A stretch of 64,000 nt of DNA, from NCBI GenBank assembly GCA_028023455.1, contig JAQFVV010000503.1:64001-128000 (forward strand), in the 5' to 3' direction. A program made the translations under genes and the position numbers. The DNA is from Epiperipatus broadwayi (Eukaryota > Onychophora > Udeonychophora > Euonychophora > Peripatidae). The notes below the pieces were generated by a model, which was not told where the DNA came from, searched no databases, and was given only the letters and a program-made list of their open reading frames with translations. Shown piece by piece: positions 24,504 to 37,570 of this stretch (the stretch's first letter is position 1; each line of letters begins with the position of its first letter).

Positions 24504-26549
24504 TTCATATACACATTGCTTACACTTACAACATTCTTAGGTTTTATTTAACCCTTAAATTTAATATTTATTAACTTTATTACTCTTGGCTCTAATTGAT
24601 AAATTAAACTAGATTGACAAAACAATATTCAAGTACACCAATCACACATACATTATCTGCATTCATCCTGATATCAAATTGAGTTTGCGACCCTGTATCT
24701 GACATTTATCAATTATACTTAATAATAGCTATCTTTCATACACTCATAAAGAATATCAAACCTTAACATGAGGCAGGCAGTGACCCGAATAAAAGAAAAC
24801 CTTTTTACTAAGGCTGAGATATTCTAGGATTTTTATCGCTAGTCATACAAAAAGACTTAGGTGTACTTATTACCCGTGGCCATCAATAAAGAAATCTTCC
24901 TACAGTGTAGAGAATAACCAAGTGGGAAAAACTCTTCCACTGTGTTTAAATACTTTATAAATATAGCATAATATCTTAGTGAGCTATGACTTTATTGGCT
25001 TGGTGGAGACTCTTTGTCCATCCACATTATATACAGGTCAAAACATCAACTTCTACAAGTAAAACTTTCATATCTACAATATTTTTACGAGTTAGTGCAC
25101 TGGAATATGATCCAACAATTTTTCCAAGCATTATTCAGCTTGTATCTGACCTTAAATTTATGACGATAATAATAATAATAAATAATAAGAAATATGTATT
25201 AAATTTTTAAAACTATTTCCATGCACTTTTATAAGATAATGATGATGGTTTAGCCCAACAGCCACACAATTTTATAAATATAGCAATAAGTCTAAGCATT
25301 TGACAATAACTTCTGATCCGATTCATTCAAAACATTTCCCTTAATAATAATATCTCTTTTTTTTTACAAAAAAATGTAAAGCATTTAAAATAAGTCACAT
25401 ACAGCATGACATGATATTAATTTAATGTACCACGAAATGATAATAACAACAAAAAGCATTTAAAATAAACACATATAGAATAATCTGATATCAATATCTC
25501 TACCCCCAAAATAACAACATTTATAATTCTGACATGAATTAAATTTAATTGGATATATATGATAAAACATAAATAAAGAAATTCTTTTTTTTTCTAGATT
25601 AAATGTTCTACATGAATAGTGAATAATAAAATAAAATAAAAAAATATACTTAAAGAGTTTTTTGAAAGTGTCCTTCAAGTTTCTCGTTTCCATTTTTCCT
25701 TTTCTTCTTTGATTTGTTTGTATAAGCACATGAGTCTATGTAGCAAAAGTTATTGGGATAGAGTTTGATTCCTATGCCATCAGATATACGATTTTTATGC
25801 TGCTGAAATTATTCCTCATTTTGATTTTACGTGTATACAGCTGAACAGAACTTGTTTAAATTTCTAAAGATATAAGTCCACTTCTTGTTGTCCTTTTTTC
25901 TTTTTTTTAAATTCATTTAATATTCAATTGAATGCTTTATATACGAACTCAAATTTAGATTTTATTTTCTGTTGTTTAAATTTTACCTTAAATTTTAACC
26001 ATATTCTGATTTGACATCAATTAGTGCAAGACGGTCATGACCATTGATTAACTTCAGGAGATTAAATGTGTACCCACTTAAAAAGTTATTTGAGAGACAT
26101 TTTCTTTTCTTCTTATAATATTAAATTTGGCAAAGTTGTTTCAAGAGACAAACAAATAATTTACAATAAATGATTTTTTTTCCTTAAAAGAAAGTTTATA
26201 GCAAAGTTTCTCTATATAATCGATGAGAGATAACTTGCAAAAGAAATTCAGATAAACTACCCTGTACTTTACAACACAGCAAAGTTTTTATAGAGACTGC
26301 CTTTTTTTCTCTCCTGCTTCCTTCCATTATAAAATTTTATTGACCCTTGAGATCTGGTCAGTCTGTTTTATTAATTAATTGACTCTTGTTTCTTTTTCGT
26401 TCTGGTTATTTTAACCTTTTGCCCTTTTGAAAGAACCATGTCAAATTCACATCTGCATTCTAACAGACAATCACCAATTAATTTTACACTTAAATTCCTT
26501 TGTCATATATATATATATATCTCATTTAAATATATCTGATATATATATG

Positions 26550-26580
<31 letters not shown>

Positions 26581-27849
26581 ATTTAAATAACTCTGATAAT
26601 TTACTTGGGTAATAAGACATGCATAATAACCACACCAAAGAACAAAAGACAGAAAGCTCTCTCTCTTCAGAATAAATAACAGAAAGCTCTCTCTCCCCCC
26701 TTTTACTTTTTCCATTAAAAAATATATAACAGCACAACTTCAAACCCAGAATTTTGAACTAAATTTTGGGTTGTGAATAATAAACTATTAAAAATGTCTT
26801 TATTTGGTTTTTAAAGATTTCCTCACAAAATGACAAGGAATGATTATTAATTGTGAACTTTATAATTAAAATCCACAATTAGATTAAATACACACACATG
26901 TTTCACATATACAATTCTTTAATTAAACCTATTTAATATTTTAATCCTTAATTATTATTACTATTATTTTTTATAATTTAATCTCATGAACTGTTTATTT
27001 CTAACTTATCAGTATAAAATTATGATCATCCATTATCACTATCTAACGTAGTTTTATGAGTGGCACATCCCTCTCCTTTTTTTCACTCAACTATCAAATG
27101 ATATATAAATCTTGCTTTTCTAATAAAATATATCTTTAATACCAAATTGACCCATAAATTAATGTTAAATAAAACAATCTTTTGGTTAAAAATATTTTAA
27201 TGACAATTTTTCAGATTGCCTACAAAATAAAACATACACAATCCCTATGAATATGGGTTCAAACCTTGCCTTGTCTAAAAATTTTGTTTATTAAAGGAAA
27301 AAAAATATACAAACTATGAGGAAATTTTTTATTAAACCTTATCTTGCATAGTTAACTCAAAAAATGGAGTCTTGGGCAAATCCAAGGGCTACAATATATA
27401 CACATTATCTTTGCTGGGTTCAAGTCTGACTGCGGAAGACTTTTACTGTACTGGATTATTTATTTTCCATTACAGTATGTATGGATTAATTTAAATATAT
27501 ATTAATAATTTTCAAAGACAAAAAAGTATTTAAATATTTTTTGTTAAAATGTTGTGTCTCGTGAAGATATAAAGTTATCTATTATCATTTATAATCATGA
27601 AAAAAATTGCAAGATAATTGAAACCTAAGAAGGAAGTAAATAAAAATCTCTCATATAAAAAGTGGAACACTAAATGTATGGTGAGTTTGTAATATCATAT
27701 TCTAAAGTATTAATTTCAAGAATAGTTTGAAAATTCCATGCATCTATGTAAAAAAAATTTGAATGCTTACATTTTTTGCTGTCATTACTTTCTATTTCAT
27801 CACTACTATTATTTTTCAACCACTAAACCATCACATGATCACTATTTCT
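24504..27849. other. AT-rich, mostly featureless
   Basis: Short (TA)n runs at about 26507-26578 are broken by repeated TCTCATTTAAATA blocks. A short duplication, AGAAAGCTCTCTCTC, lies near 26650-26695. GGGTTCAA boxes at about 27256 and 27417 lack a partner A box. No gene supported. Confidence 0.45.
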
Positions 27850-28092
27850 TATGCTTACACAAGCTGTTTGCACAGAGGCTAAACTGTCCATATAGTAGCA
27901 TCACCAGGGCAAGCCAGAGTAATCAATGGATGTAAGAATGTCTGTGCATAAAATCCTTACCAATAACTAGTCTGGGGATATTGGATGAGAAGGCACTATA
28001 TAGGGATTTAATGCACAAACCTTCTTGCACCCATTGATTACTCTGGCTTGCACTGGTGGTCCTACTGTATAGATAGTTTTGCCTGTATGTAC
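27850..28092. repeat. Family B foldback fragment without ribozyme core
   Basis: The left half (27850-27960) is minus-strand B sequence (CAAGCCAGAGTAATCAATGG). At about 27963 it flips to plus-strand B sequence starting at AACTAGTCTGGGGATATTGG. The plus half begins just 5' of the hammerhead cleavage point, and the CTGATGA core is absent. Confidence 0.75.
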
Positions 28093-29170
28093 TATTATTT
28101 TTACTATTACAATTGCATTTTCTTCTTTGATAAGAAATCTTCTAAAGACAGCAATCCATTAAGATTTTATTAGACATTATAGTTTTAAACTACTTTTATA
28201 TATATGCTAATTACCAAATTGAACTACAAGAGAGATGAAAAAAATATTGAATTCTAACCATGCAAAAAAAGAGATAAACAAGGAGAAAAACAAGTTGGGG
28301 AGAGAGAAAACCTAATATATGTCAGGACACCAAATTGTAACCTTGGAGAAACAGCTGCCAAACCAAATCAATGCCATGACAGATTTACAAGTTTAGAATT
28401 TGCAAAGCAAACAATTTATTACATTTAAAAATAATTTTACTTAAAATATCTGAGGTTAATTTGCTGCATGAATTATATAGCTTTAATCAATGTAGCCATA
28501 TTACAACCCCATAAAGAATATAGATTATCTTACCATTTATATACTTGCAAAACAGTCACATACACCAACTTCAGCTGTGTTAAATTTCACATTTCATTAA
28601 TAAAATAATTTGACAATGTATGCAGAGAATACTGAGAATCATATCATTGACAAATACATCCAAGTTATTTCTATTACACTAAGGGAGGAGGAGAATCTCA
28701 ACTCATACCCATATCATGTTAACGACCTTGGTATCTCTCATTTAAATCTCCAACCAATGTTACAATTAATCTACTGCTGATGACACAATTTTTTTCCAAT
28801 CACACCACTAAACATTACCATCACATCAATGTTACCCCTCATGCTCTAAAATTTGTGAATTTAATAATCTCATTTCAGTTGATCTTTATTTATCAGACCC
28901 CAATTCATAAGTTATTTTATAATTGAAATCTGACAATCTAAATATTATAATCATTAATATTATAATCTAAAATCTTATAATCTTAGAGTCTTCAAATCTC
29001 AGGGTTCAAATTCGAAATGTGAAGCTTTTGTAGGTGATTCTAAATTCATTGTCTATCAATTAAATATTAATGTTAACTAAAAGCATAAAATTATATTTGT
29101 GAACCTCTTAAACAAGCATTCCATACCTTTATGTAAATATTTCATTCATCTTATAATAGCATTAAGGTTA
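28093..29170. other. AT-rich spacer
   Basis: A purine-rich block lies at about 28225-28315. GTCAGGACACCAAATTGTAA (about 28322) looks like an antisense LTR edge, but no partner was found. Confidence 0.35.
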
Positions 29171-29283
29171 AACACTACTATTACACCACTACTACTACTG
29201 CTACCACTACTGTTATTACTACTCCTACTACTATTACTTTTACTACTACTATTGCTATTGCTACTACTACATCTACTACTACA

Positions 29284-29314
<31 letters not shown>

Positions 29315-29333
29315 ATAATAATAATAATAATAA

Positions 29334-29424
<91 letters not shown>
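29171..29424. repeat. Foldback trinucleotide microsatellite (ACT)n...(AGT)n
   Basis: A degenerate ACT/CTA tract (29171-29313) passes through (AAT)n into a pure (TAG)n tract of about 85 bp ending at 29424. The two halves are complementary, so one strand can form a long hairpin. The long Leu/Val frame across it is an artefact of the repeat. Confidence 0.9.
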
Positions 29425-29425
<1 letters not shown>

Positions 29426-31738
29426 CATATATTTCTTTTTTTCTACTCTAGCCTCAATCTATACCATGATATTTTATAGTATATTTTAAAGAATATATTC
29501 AATAAATAACTTTAACCTATAACCAATCAATTAGCCATAAAGTAAGAAATAAAAATAAAATATTGTTTGAGTTATTTTGTCATAGTTCATAACTGATGAT
29601 GATCATCCTCCTCTATGCTGTACAAGTTCATCCGTAAACACTAGGATTATTGCGCACACATATAATCAAAATGCCATATTTTTTTAATGGCCATAAGTTT
29701 CATAAATTACATATTGTTTTTGCATTCACTGATTATTTCACCCTATTATCCGTATCCATTTGTCTAATTAATATTTTAATAAAAAAACAACTGCATTTTT
29801 CTTTGTGATCCATGCTTTATGTTTACTTTTTTTGCATTCTAATGTCATATGATCTTTCACATTATTAATCTTTTTTTTTTTCCTACTATTTTAATAGAAT
29901 GTTTTCAGAGTTTTTAACGAGGAATTGAATTATCACTTTTAGGAGATTAATTATATTTATGCACCAAACGAACATAGTGAAAGTAACAAATGACATTAGT
30001 TTAGCCAGAAATTTTTATTTTTATTCAGAAATCACGCCAAATGTTATTGTGAGTTGTTTTGTAATATAGCCATTTTGAAATTTACAGTATTTTTGTGTGT
30101 GTATATATATCCAACACACATAAACTAAACACAAAATGCTGGCTGCACAGATTATTAGCTTGACTTTAAAACCATATTATTTGATTATTAATTTAGTATT
30201 ATAATAAGAGTGAAACTACTAGAGGTAATATAATCTTTGACCTTCATTAGTCATAATGAAAACTATAATGTCAATATGCACTTGATGATTTTCCAATCTT
30301 AAATTATATTATTAAAAATGCCATTATATATATATAGCATAAATGTTCTTGTGCAATTTTGAATTTTAATAACTTAAAATATGTAACTGAATAAATTTTA
30401 CAATGAATAACTATTGAAAGATTAAAGATTTCAAATGTATAATCTAAAAATATAATATCCTATTCGCACACAAATATTTTAGCCTCAAATTTACTCCACT
30501 ATAATATCTTGATAATAACTTTATCACCTAACAACGCATTGCTTTTCTTCAATCGCATAATCATATCTAATAATTAAGTTTATAAATGTATTTATTGAAA
30601 ATTTATTAAAATATTAAATTATTGACGTCCTATTAAATAAGTTTATTTTTAAAAATTACCGAGTTAAACAATTGTATAATCTTAACTGTAAAAGACAATT
30701 TTTTTGTTATTGTTTGTTGATGTTATTTTTTAAATGTTTATATTTTGAATGATTATTAATATTTTAAAATGACTTTTCTTTATTGTAGCTTCATGTTGAA
30801 GGTTTTTGCTTAATGCATTGTTGATTGAAGTGGCGGATATTTTTAATACTATAAACAATTTTGAATGTCACATTTGATGGTTGAAGTTTAAAGTATCAAA
30901 ATTGTAAACTGTAAATAATATTTGATAAGGATTAAATTTTCACAATATATAAAATTTTGTTTTTTAAAATATTTAAAGATATGTTTAACACTATTGCAAC
31001 TAATAATATTAGTTAAAATTATTCTAATATATAAAAACTATGCTTGGATTATTCTTTTATTACTAAAAAAAAAAAAAAAACATTCCATCAATACTAAAGC
31101 GAATTTTATTCATTACTTTTGATTTTGTCGAAAAATATTTCTTAGTTTTTTTAGAAAACAAATTAATAAAAAGAATATAGAATACTAATGGTAATGGAGT
31201 ATCAAGAACTTGATCTGTATTTTTGATACATTTTAATATCTGGGTGTCTATGGCTTTGTATATTTCAGATAGTGTAAAACATATCTCTTTGATCTTGATT
31301 TGTCTTAGTCAAAACATTAATCATAACATTTGTTACTAAAAAAGTTTATTGTGTGAATGGACATATTCTGTTTAAAATAAAATCAGGAATATCATACATA
31401 TGTATATCTAAAAAAAAATAAAAACATTACAATACGAGCCAAAAAAAAATAACTAGAATTCTTTCATGACCATGGTTTTACCTATTAACAAATAGACCCT
31501 TGTCAAGTGAAATTCAACAAGGTACAAACATCATATATATATACAAAATAAAATAGCTCTTCCCATATCATTCACTTCAAAGAGTGATGGTCTCATATTT
31601 AATAAAATTTATCATCAAAGTATTTTACTCTTTTTTTAACCATTTTTTTATAAAAGATAACCTATACATTATAAAATAATATTTTATAACCTGTATTCAG
31701 TTTATAAATATACCAAACTGAGTTGTGATATATATTTT
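29425..31738. other. AT-rich, no feature
   Basis: No open frame, repeat or RNA gene recognised. Short poly-A/T and TA runs only. Confidence 0.5.
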
Positions 31739-32430
31739 AGCACCCTCATGAATTTTAGTTCTTTCATTAAGATTTAATTTAATTTGACTTATACAAATAA
31801 ACTACACTAGGAATGGATTTACTAACAATAGACTGTTTTAAACTATTTAATAATGAAGTTAAATGAAGGCATTTCATACAATCCAATAAATAATTATCAT
31901 TGTAAATCAATTTATACATTGATAGCTTAAATGATAAAGAAACAAATTCTTTATTTTCACTAACAATTAAATTTTGATTATTAACAGACATAGATATTTT
32001 AATTAAATATAATTTTCTAATAAATTCATAAATATAACCTCTATCAATATAGTTCAAAAGCATATTGACTATTAAACATAACCATTATTATCAAACATAC
32101 TAAACCTTTTATTCTTATAACAATAATTCACTAAAGACATTTTTTATGAGTAAAAAGTTGATTACTGTCTGGTCTTATCATATTTCTTAATTTTTTTATT
32201 TAATAAAATGAGTTATAAAAGCTTGCAATGTATAAAAAAATCCTTCAATTTATAATAATGAATCATAAACAAACAATTATCAATGTACCTAATAAATAAT
32301 TTTAAACAAACAGAAAAATAATTAATAACACTACTCTCTAAAAAATCAATATGGACAGCTCACATTAAAAGAGAAATAACATAACCAATAACCCATCCTT
32401 TTTAATCTTATAAAACAAACCATTACACAT
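31739..32430 (-). pseudogene. Penelope-like element fragment, minus copy of a head-to-head pair
   Basis: The longest frame (32063-31779) ends in LNSLKQSIVSKSIPSVVY, which aligns with the plus-strand copy's LNSSQQIIDSKYIPGAVY, the stretch just before the PLE GIY-YIG nuclease. Upstream sequence (32064-32200, read in reverse) matches the plus copy around its RT-to-linker region (ACCAGACAGTAATCAAC versus GGCAGACAGTTGTCAAC). Stops and shifts are frequent. The nuclease itself is cut off. Dead copy. Confidence 0.62.
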
Positions 32431-32521
32431 AAAACACATAGAATCCTCTAATAACAATAGGAAATATGAATAATCCTAATCTTATTTGCTATTGTTATTA
32501 GAGGATTCTATGTATTTTATG
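32431..32521. repeat. Near-perfect hairpin at the PLE head-to-head junction
   Basis: ACATAGAATCCTCTAATAAC (32436-32455) is mirrored by GTTATTAGAGGATTCTATGT (about 32494-32513), with a ~38-bp spacer. It lies exactly between the two opposed PLE fragments. Confidence 0.85.
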
Positions 32522-33430
32522 TATGATGATATGTTTTATAACTTTGAAGAGGAATTGATTATATTATTTGTCTTGTAATGGTCTATATTGAATATTTTAG
32601 AGTAGTGCTATTAATGAATTTTCTGTTGCTTTAAAATTATTTGTTAAATATGTTGATGCTTATTGATTTGTTATTCAGGAAATTTTTTTTTTTAATATAT
32701 TGAATGTTTTTGGTTTTTACTATTTATTTTACTATTGAGATGGGTACTTTTGAATTTCTTAAGCTTGAATTTCTAGATTTAGGTGATGATAATGTTTTAT
32801 TTAATAGTCATTTGATTAAACAATAAAAAATTTAAAAATTTGATAAAGGCAGACAGTTGTCAACCACTTATTCATAAGAAACAAATTATATTAAATTTTT
32901 GCTATTGGAATAAAAGGCTTAATAAATTCTGAAAATAATGATTATATTCAGACTATTGATTTAGATTAGAATCATATATTTATTAAAAATATTATATTTA
33001 ATAAAAATATTTATAAGTCTATTAGTAATAAAAAAAATTAATTGTTATTGAGAATAAAGAAATTATTTCTTTACCATTTACACCATCAATTTATAAATTG
33101 TTTTATAAGTATGTTATTTATTAGGAGATATGAAAGTGATCAGGAATAAAGGCCTTGATTTAAACTTATTATTAAATAGTTCACAACAGATAATTGATAG
33201 TAAATATATTCCTGGTGCAGTTTATAAGATTCCTTGCTGTTGTTGTAAAATTTATATAAGTAAATTAAGTCTTAATAAAAGAGTTAAAGCTTATAAGAAT
33301 AGAGTTAAAAATAAATATCATAACTGTATAATCATGAACTGAATACAGGTCATACAATATTATTTAACAATGCAGAGATTGTCTTTTGTCAAAGAAATGA
33401 ATACAAAAGAAAAGTAAAAGAAATTTTGAT
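32522..33430 (+). pseudogene. Penelope-like element fragment, plus copy (RT end plus GIY-YIG)
   Basis: In order, it shows a degenerate RT catalytic region (KYVDAY at about 32646, for the usual YVDD), FTIEMG- and FLDL-like blocks near 32730-32785, a linker, and the frame 33130-33342 with IPGAVYKIPCCCC and KIYISKLSLNKRVKAYKNR. The latter is the GIY-YIG nuclease with its preceding cysteine cluster (family form VYKIPC..C...YIG.T.R.L..R). The nuclease motif is degraded (YIS for YIG). Several stops interrupt the whole. The 3' side runs into (TA)n and the hairpin at 33.7 kb. Confidence 0.72.
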
Positions 33431-33530
33431 AATTTGTTTTAAATCTAAGGTCATCAATCTCAAGAAGACATTTTTTGATGTTAAAGAAAATTTATTTGCA
33501 TGTGAATGTGAAATGCTATTTGGTTTGGTT

Positions 33531-33532
<2 letters not shown>

Positions 33533-33628
<96 letters not shown>
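33533..33628. repeat. (TA)n microsatellite
   Basis: About 95 bp of pure TA on the left of the 33.7-kb hairpin. Confidence 0.95.
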
Positions 33629-33629
<1 letters not shown>

Positions 33630-33656
33630 CAAACTAACCAAAGGAAATACATATAA

Positions 33657-33888
<232 letters not shown>

Positions 33889-33889
33889 T

Positions 33890-34630
33890 GATACAGAGCT
33901 AAACTCTTCATATAGTAGTGCCCCTCAGTGCAAGCCAGAATAATCAGTGGATGCAAAAAGATTTGTGCATAAAATCTCTATCTAGCACCTACTGGGGCCA
34001 TATCTCCAGACTAATTTCTAGCTTGTGGCTTTCATCAGAGAGGAACCTTTCATCTAAAAGCACTGCCCCTAGATCTAAGGATCTAATGCAACCCTCTAGA
34101 AGTTGCCTTTTATCTTATTAGCTAACTATAAAACTTTGAGTCCAAAATGAAAATACAATAATGTTTTCAATTGAAGCTCATTAGCTTGTATAGTCAGCTA
34201 GATCTGAACTCAGTTCAGCATCCATAGTTTTTGATGTCTTTGCCTTCATAATAACTACTGTCTCCATAATCCTATTGAGAAAGATTGGTATTAAACCACT
34301 AAACATCACATGATTACCACTTTTTATGTTTACCCAAGCTGTTTATGCAGAGGCTAAACTCTCCATATAGTACTTTCACCAAATGCAAGCCAGAGTAATC
34401 AATGGATGCAAGACTGTTTATGCATAAAATCCCTATCTAGTGCCTGAGTAAACTCTCCATACAGTAGTGCCACTCAGTTCAAGCCAGAGTAATCAATGTA
34501 TGTAAGAAGGTTTGTGCATAAAATCTCTGTCTAGTGCTTTCTCACACTCATTGATTACTCTGGCTTGCACTAAATGGTGCTACTCTATGGGGAGTTTAGC
34601 CTCTGTGTAAACAGCTTGTGTAAGCATAAA
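33890..34630. repeat. Family B foldback cluster flanked by (TA)n
   Basis: The left part is minus-strand B: one nearly full unit (33890-34340) plus two short partial units (about 34341-34443 and 34444-34525), all starting at TAAACTCTCCATA-like sequence. From about 34535 the sequence flips to plus-strand B (CATTGATTACTCTGGCTTGC) and ends at (TA)n. The motif CTGAACTCAGTTCAG lies at about 34204-34218. Confidence 0.8.
34003..34044 (-). ncRNA. Hammerhead motif, family B, weakened
   Basis: The minus strand reads CTGATGA, AGC..GCT helix II, GAAA, TTAGTC. Invariant core bases are kept, but position 2.1 is T facing T at the start of helix I, and helix III is reduced to ATTAGT. Activity doubtful. Confidence 0.55.
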
Positions 34631-34634
34631 GAAT

Positions 34635-34665
34635 ATTATATATATATATATATATATATAATTGT

Positions 34666-34702
<37 letters not shown>
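34635..34702. repeat. (TA)n microsatellite, interrupted
   Basis: Two TA runs separated by ATTGTTAT; left flank of a family C foldback. Confidence 0.9.
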
Positions 34703-34706
<4 letters not shown>

Positions 34707-34905
34707 TAACAATTAGTCACATGTCACATGACTTATATAGCTTGCATTACCAATATGTAATATATAAAGAGCCTGCTAGTAGCTCTAAGCAAGCTTATCA
34801 TAGACAAAGGCTTCAGGTACTTTCTCTTGTAGCATTTATCATTAAAAAATAAATAAATAAGCTTGTTTAGAGCTATTAGTAGGCTTTATATATATATATA
34901 TGCTG
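34703..34905. repeat. Family C foldback fragment without ribozyme core
   Basis: Minus-strand C sequence (GTCACATGACTTATATAGCT) flips at about 34800 into plus-strand C sequence (TACTTTCTCTTGTAGCATTT). (TA)n follows. The hammerhead segment is deleted at the junction. Confidence 0.7.
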
Positions 34906-35027
34906 AATTTCATTTGAAAAAGTCTCTTTGTTAATAGATGAAACCATGATTGTGGAATAATTTTAATAAAGTATTAATTTTTTTGGTTAGTATTTAAATG
35001 TTATATGATATTTTTTATTTATTTATC

Positions 35028-35122
35028 ATTACTAGTATAGTGGTAGGCAATATTTAATTATATATATATATATATTACTAGTATAGTGGTAGGCAATATT
35101 TAATTATATATATATATATATT
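35028..35122 (+). repeat. 47-bp tandem duplication
   Basis: ATTACTAGTATAGTGGTAGG plus the following ATATTTAATTA(TA)n is present twice in a row. Confidence 0.85.
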
Positions 35123-35369
35123 TAAATACACAGATTTGCAAAATGTTTTTTATTATTACTGGAATTGACATTAATTGCTTTGCCATAAAAATAATACAAA
35201 AAAAAATATTATTTACATTTTAAATTAAATTGCAATGTTTCTTTTTTCAGATAGAATTTGATTTGATTTATTTTCAAATAAATATATAATCTTGGTTTTG
35301 AGAAAATGTTTCATAGAAAAAATATGCTACAACATTTCACTTTAAATTTCTTTAAATATTGTTGTTGTT

Positions 35370-35600
35370 TAGAAGGTTGTCTCAGTTAGTTGGGGCATTA
35401 CATTAAGATTCATTATTCAAAAATACAAGGTCCAGGTTCAATTTCCATACTTTAACTGTCACTGATCAGACCAGAAACACCTGAAGACAAAAGGAGAATA
35501 ATACCTTTTCAAACATTGTGCATATGCTCACCTGAGTGTTATTACTTATAGTCAGGCAGTTTGAGTCTGGCATAATCCTGTACATAAAAGATGCAGAATT
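35370..35600 (+). mobile_element. tRNA-derived SINE
   Basis: The A-box-like TGTCTCAGTTAGTTGGGGC (35378-35396) and B box GGTTCAATTTCC (35435-35446) have normal tRNA spacing. A tRNA-unrelated tail follows (AGACCAGAAACACC, TTTGAGTCTGGC). The pol III promoter pair would drive SINE transcription. The cloverleaf is not intact, so it is not a functional tRNA gene. Confidence 0.6.
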
Positions 35601-36189
35601 TATAAAATTTAGATAGTTAAAGTCATTCATTATTTATTTATCAACATAAATCAAATATGTATTTTATTTGTGAATGTAATGTATCAAAGGCAATTTTCTG
35701 TTATCTCTTATAAGTGATTCATTTCACAAAAATGATGATATGATTAAATTTACCCATGCTACTTACATTAAATTTGACCAATTGCCTTTTCTAGACCAGG
35801 AAGAGTTTTTTTTTTTATAGTATTCAATAATCCAAGCTTTGTGAATATACTGTAACGCTACCAAAATATATGCTATACACTAATAAATATATCTTTATTA
35901 TATATTTCATAATAAAAAAATATATGATGAAATTTAATAAAAAATAAAAAAAATAGATAAAGAAATAATTAATTAAGTAGATTTAAAAGGTAATTTTTTA
36001 AAATAAAAATATTGTCTTATATTGTTCTTTTAAAATAGAATAAAACTATTTATTAAAAAAGGCGGAGAAAAAAAATTAGAAAAAAAGAGATTTAAAACCT
36101 CACTCTCCTTTTTACAAGGTAAAAAATAAGTTAAAGGAATAAATATTTAAAAATAAATTTTAATAAAAAATCTAAAATAAAAAAGATTA
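35601..36189. other. AT-rich spacer
   Basis: No feature recognised. Confidence 0.4.
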
Positions 36190-37080
36190 ACACTTAAATA
36201 GAACACTTTTGTTATTGGTCCAGCGAAGTAAAACTCTGAAACTTTTAATTGGTCAAGTGACAAATTTTTGATACAAATATTTTCATCTTTTAATATATAT
36301 TAATTTTAGTTTCGTTTTCAAAAAGTATATTAATTATTTGTAATGTTAAGAAAGTAAACGAAAGTTATTTCAAAAATATATTTTTATTTGTATTTCATAG
36401 AAATATTCAAAGGCGGAAAAATCAAAAAAAACATTACGAGCAAATTAGAAGCATTATAAATGTCATTTAGATCCCTCCCAGATTTCAGATTACGAATTTT
36501 TTAAGAATTTTTTAGGAAAAATCTTAACGTCTTTCTCAAAATAATTATACTTTCAGCATATTATTAAAAAAATACACCAAAAATACATTATAATGCCAGA
36601 AAAATATTCTAAATCATTAATCTGTTTGAAAATCAAATAAAAAGCTTGGAGCAATCTAACCTTTTGACAAGATGTTAAAAATTGCTGCTATGGCTGGTTT
36701 CTTTTTCAATTTACAATTGTGTAAAGTATACAATTTTTTAATAAAACCTTACTACTTTTGTAAAATAACTATATTTTTATTAGAAATATTAGATTTTATG
36801 AAAATTATTTATAATATGTACGAAACATAATAAAAAAACACTCCAAAACATATATTTTGATTTTAGCGGTGAAAAAATATTTAATGGAATCATCAGCCAA
36901 TAAGAATTGGGAATAGATTATCCAACCAATCAAAACTGGCCTTCTTTTGTTCAACTTAAAATCCTCCTAGTATTGATTTTTTACTTGTAAAACGATTCAA
37001 AAGAGGGCAGCATCTTATAGGCCTTGCTCTAAGCTTTAATACGGGTATTTTTTTTTTAATGTAACTAAAAAATTGGCTGA
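36190..37080 (-). repeat. Block E repeat (LTR- or leader-like), antisense copy
   Basis: Its reverse complement matches 44000-44710 and 51333-52012. Shared pieces include AAACTTTTAATTG(G/T)TCAA, the stretch around TTTCAAAAATA(T/A)ATTTTTAT, and AGAGGGCAGCATCTTA at the far end (about 37000). The three copies have diverged clearly. No coding sequence. Confidence 0.7.
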
Positions 37081-37409
37081 GTTAGAGCAATCTAAAAGTG
37101 ACAACCACGATATCACATTTCAGGCTATTAAAAAGTTAATTAATTAATCAGTGAAAGTGAACTTTTGGAATGACGGTATGATTTTTGATGGATAATAAAA
37201 TCTAATCAATAATTGTAATAATTAAAACTATGTAAACTATCTCTTTGATATAAAAGTGGTGAATTAATAAATTAATCTAAGAAAAGATTAGAGTTAAAGA
37301 AAATTTTAAAAATTCAATTAGATTAAAGAAAAATTAATTAAAAGATAGATTTACTATATGATAAAAATTAAAGATATGATAGGGAAAAGAGCAATGGGAG
37401 AGTAGATAT

Positions 37410-37570
37410 AAAAGTGCAAGGTATCAATTGTTATATTCATTCTGAGCTTTGTTCTGTTATTGATTTATTCTGTGCTTTGCTCTGTTATTGATTTACTCTT
37501 GTCTCTATTCTGTTGTTGATTCATTATCCAGTGCTTTATTCATTCAGTTATCCAGAGATTCAGAAGTCCA
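37410..37570 (+). repeat. Degenerate minisatellite
   Basis: Three to four imperfect units of about 35 bp share TTCTGTTATTGATTTA- and CTGTTGTTGATTCATT-type cores. A TATA-like AGATATAAAAGTGC lies just upstream (about 37406), so this could be part of an LTR. Confidence 0.5.

Noticed and set aside
27240-27440. GGGTTCAA B-box-like words that might mark tRNA genes or SINEs
   Set aside because: No A box at proper spacing and no cloverleaf; also true at about 2406 and 28999.
29099-29479. 126-codon Leu/Ile/Val-rich frame
   Set aside because: Translation of the ACT/AAT/TAG trinucleotide repeat.
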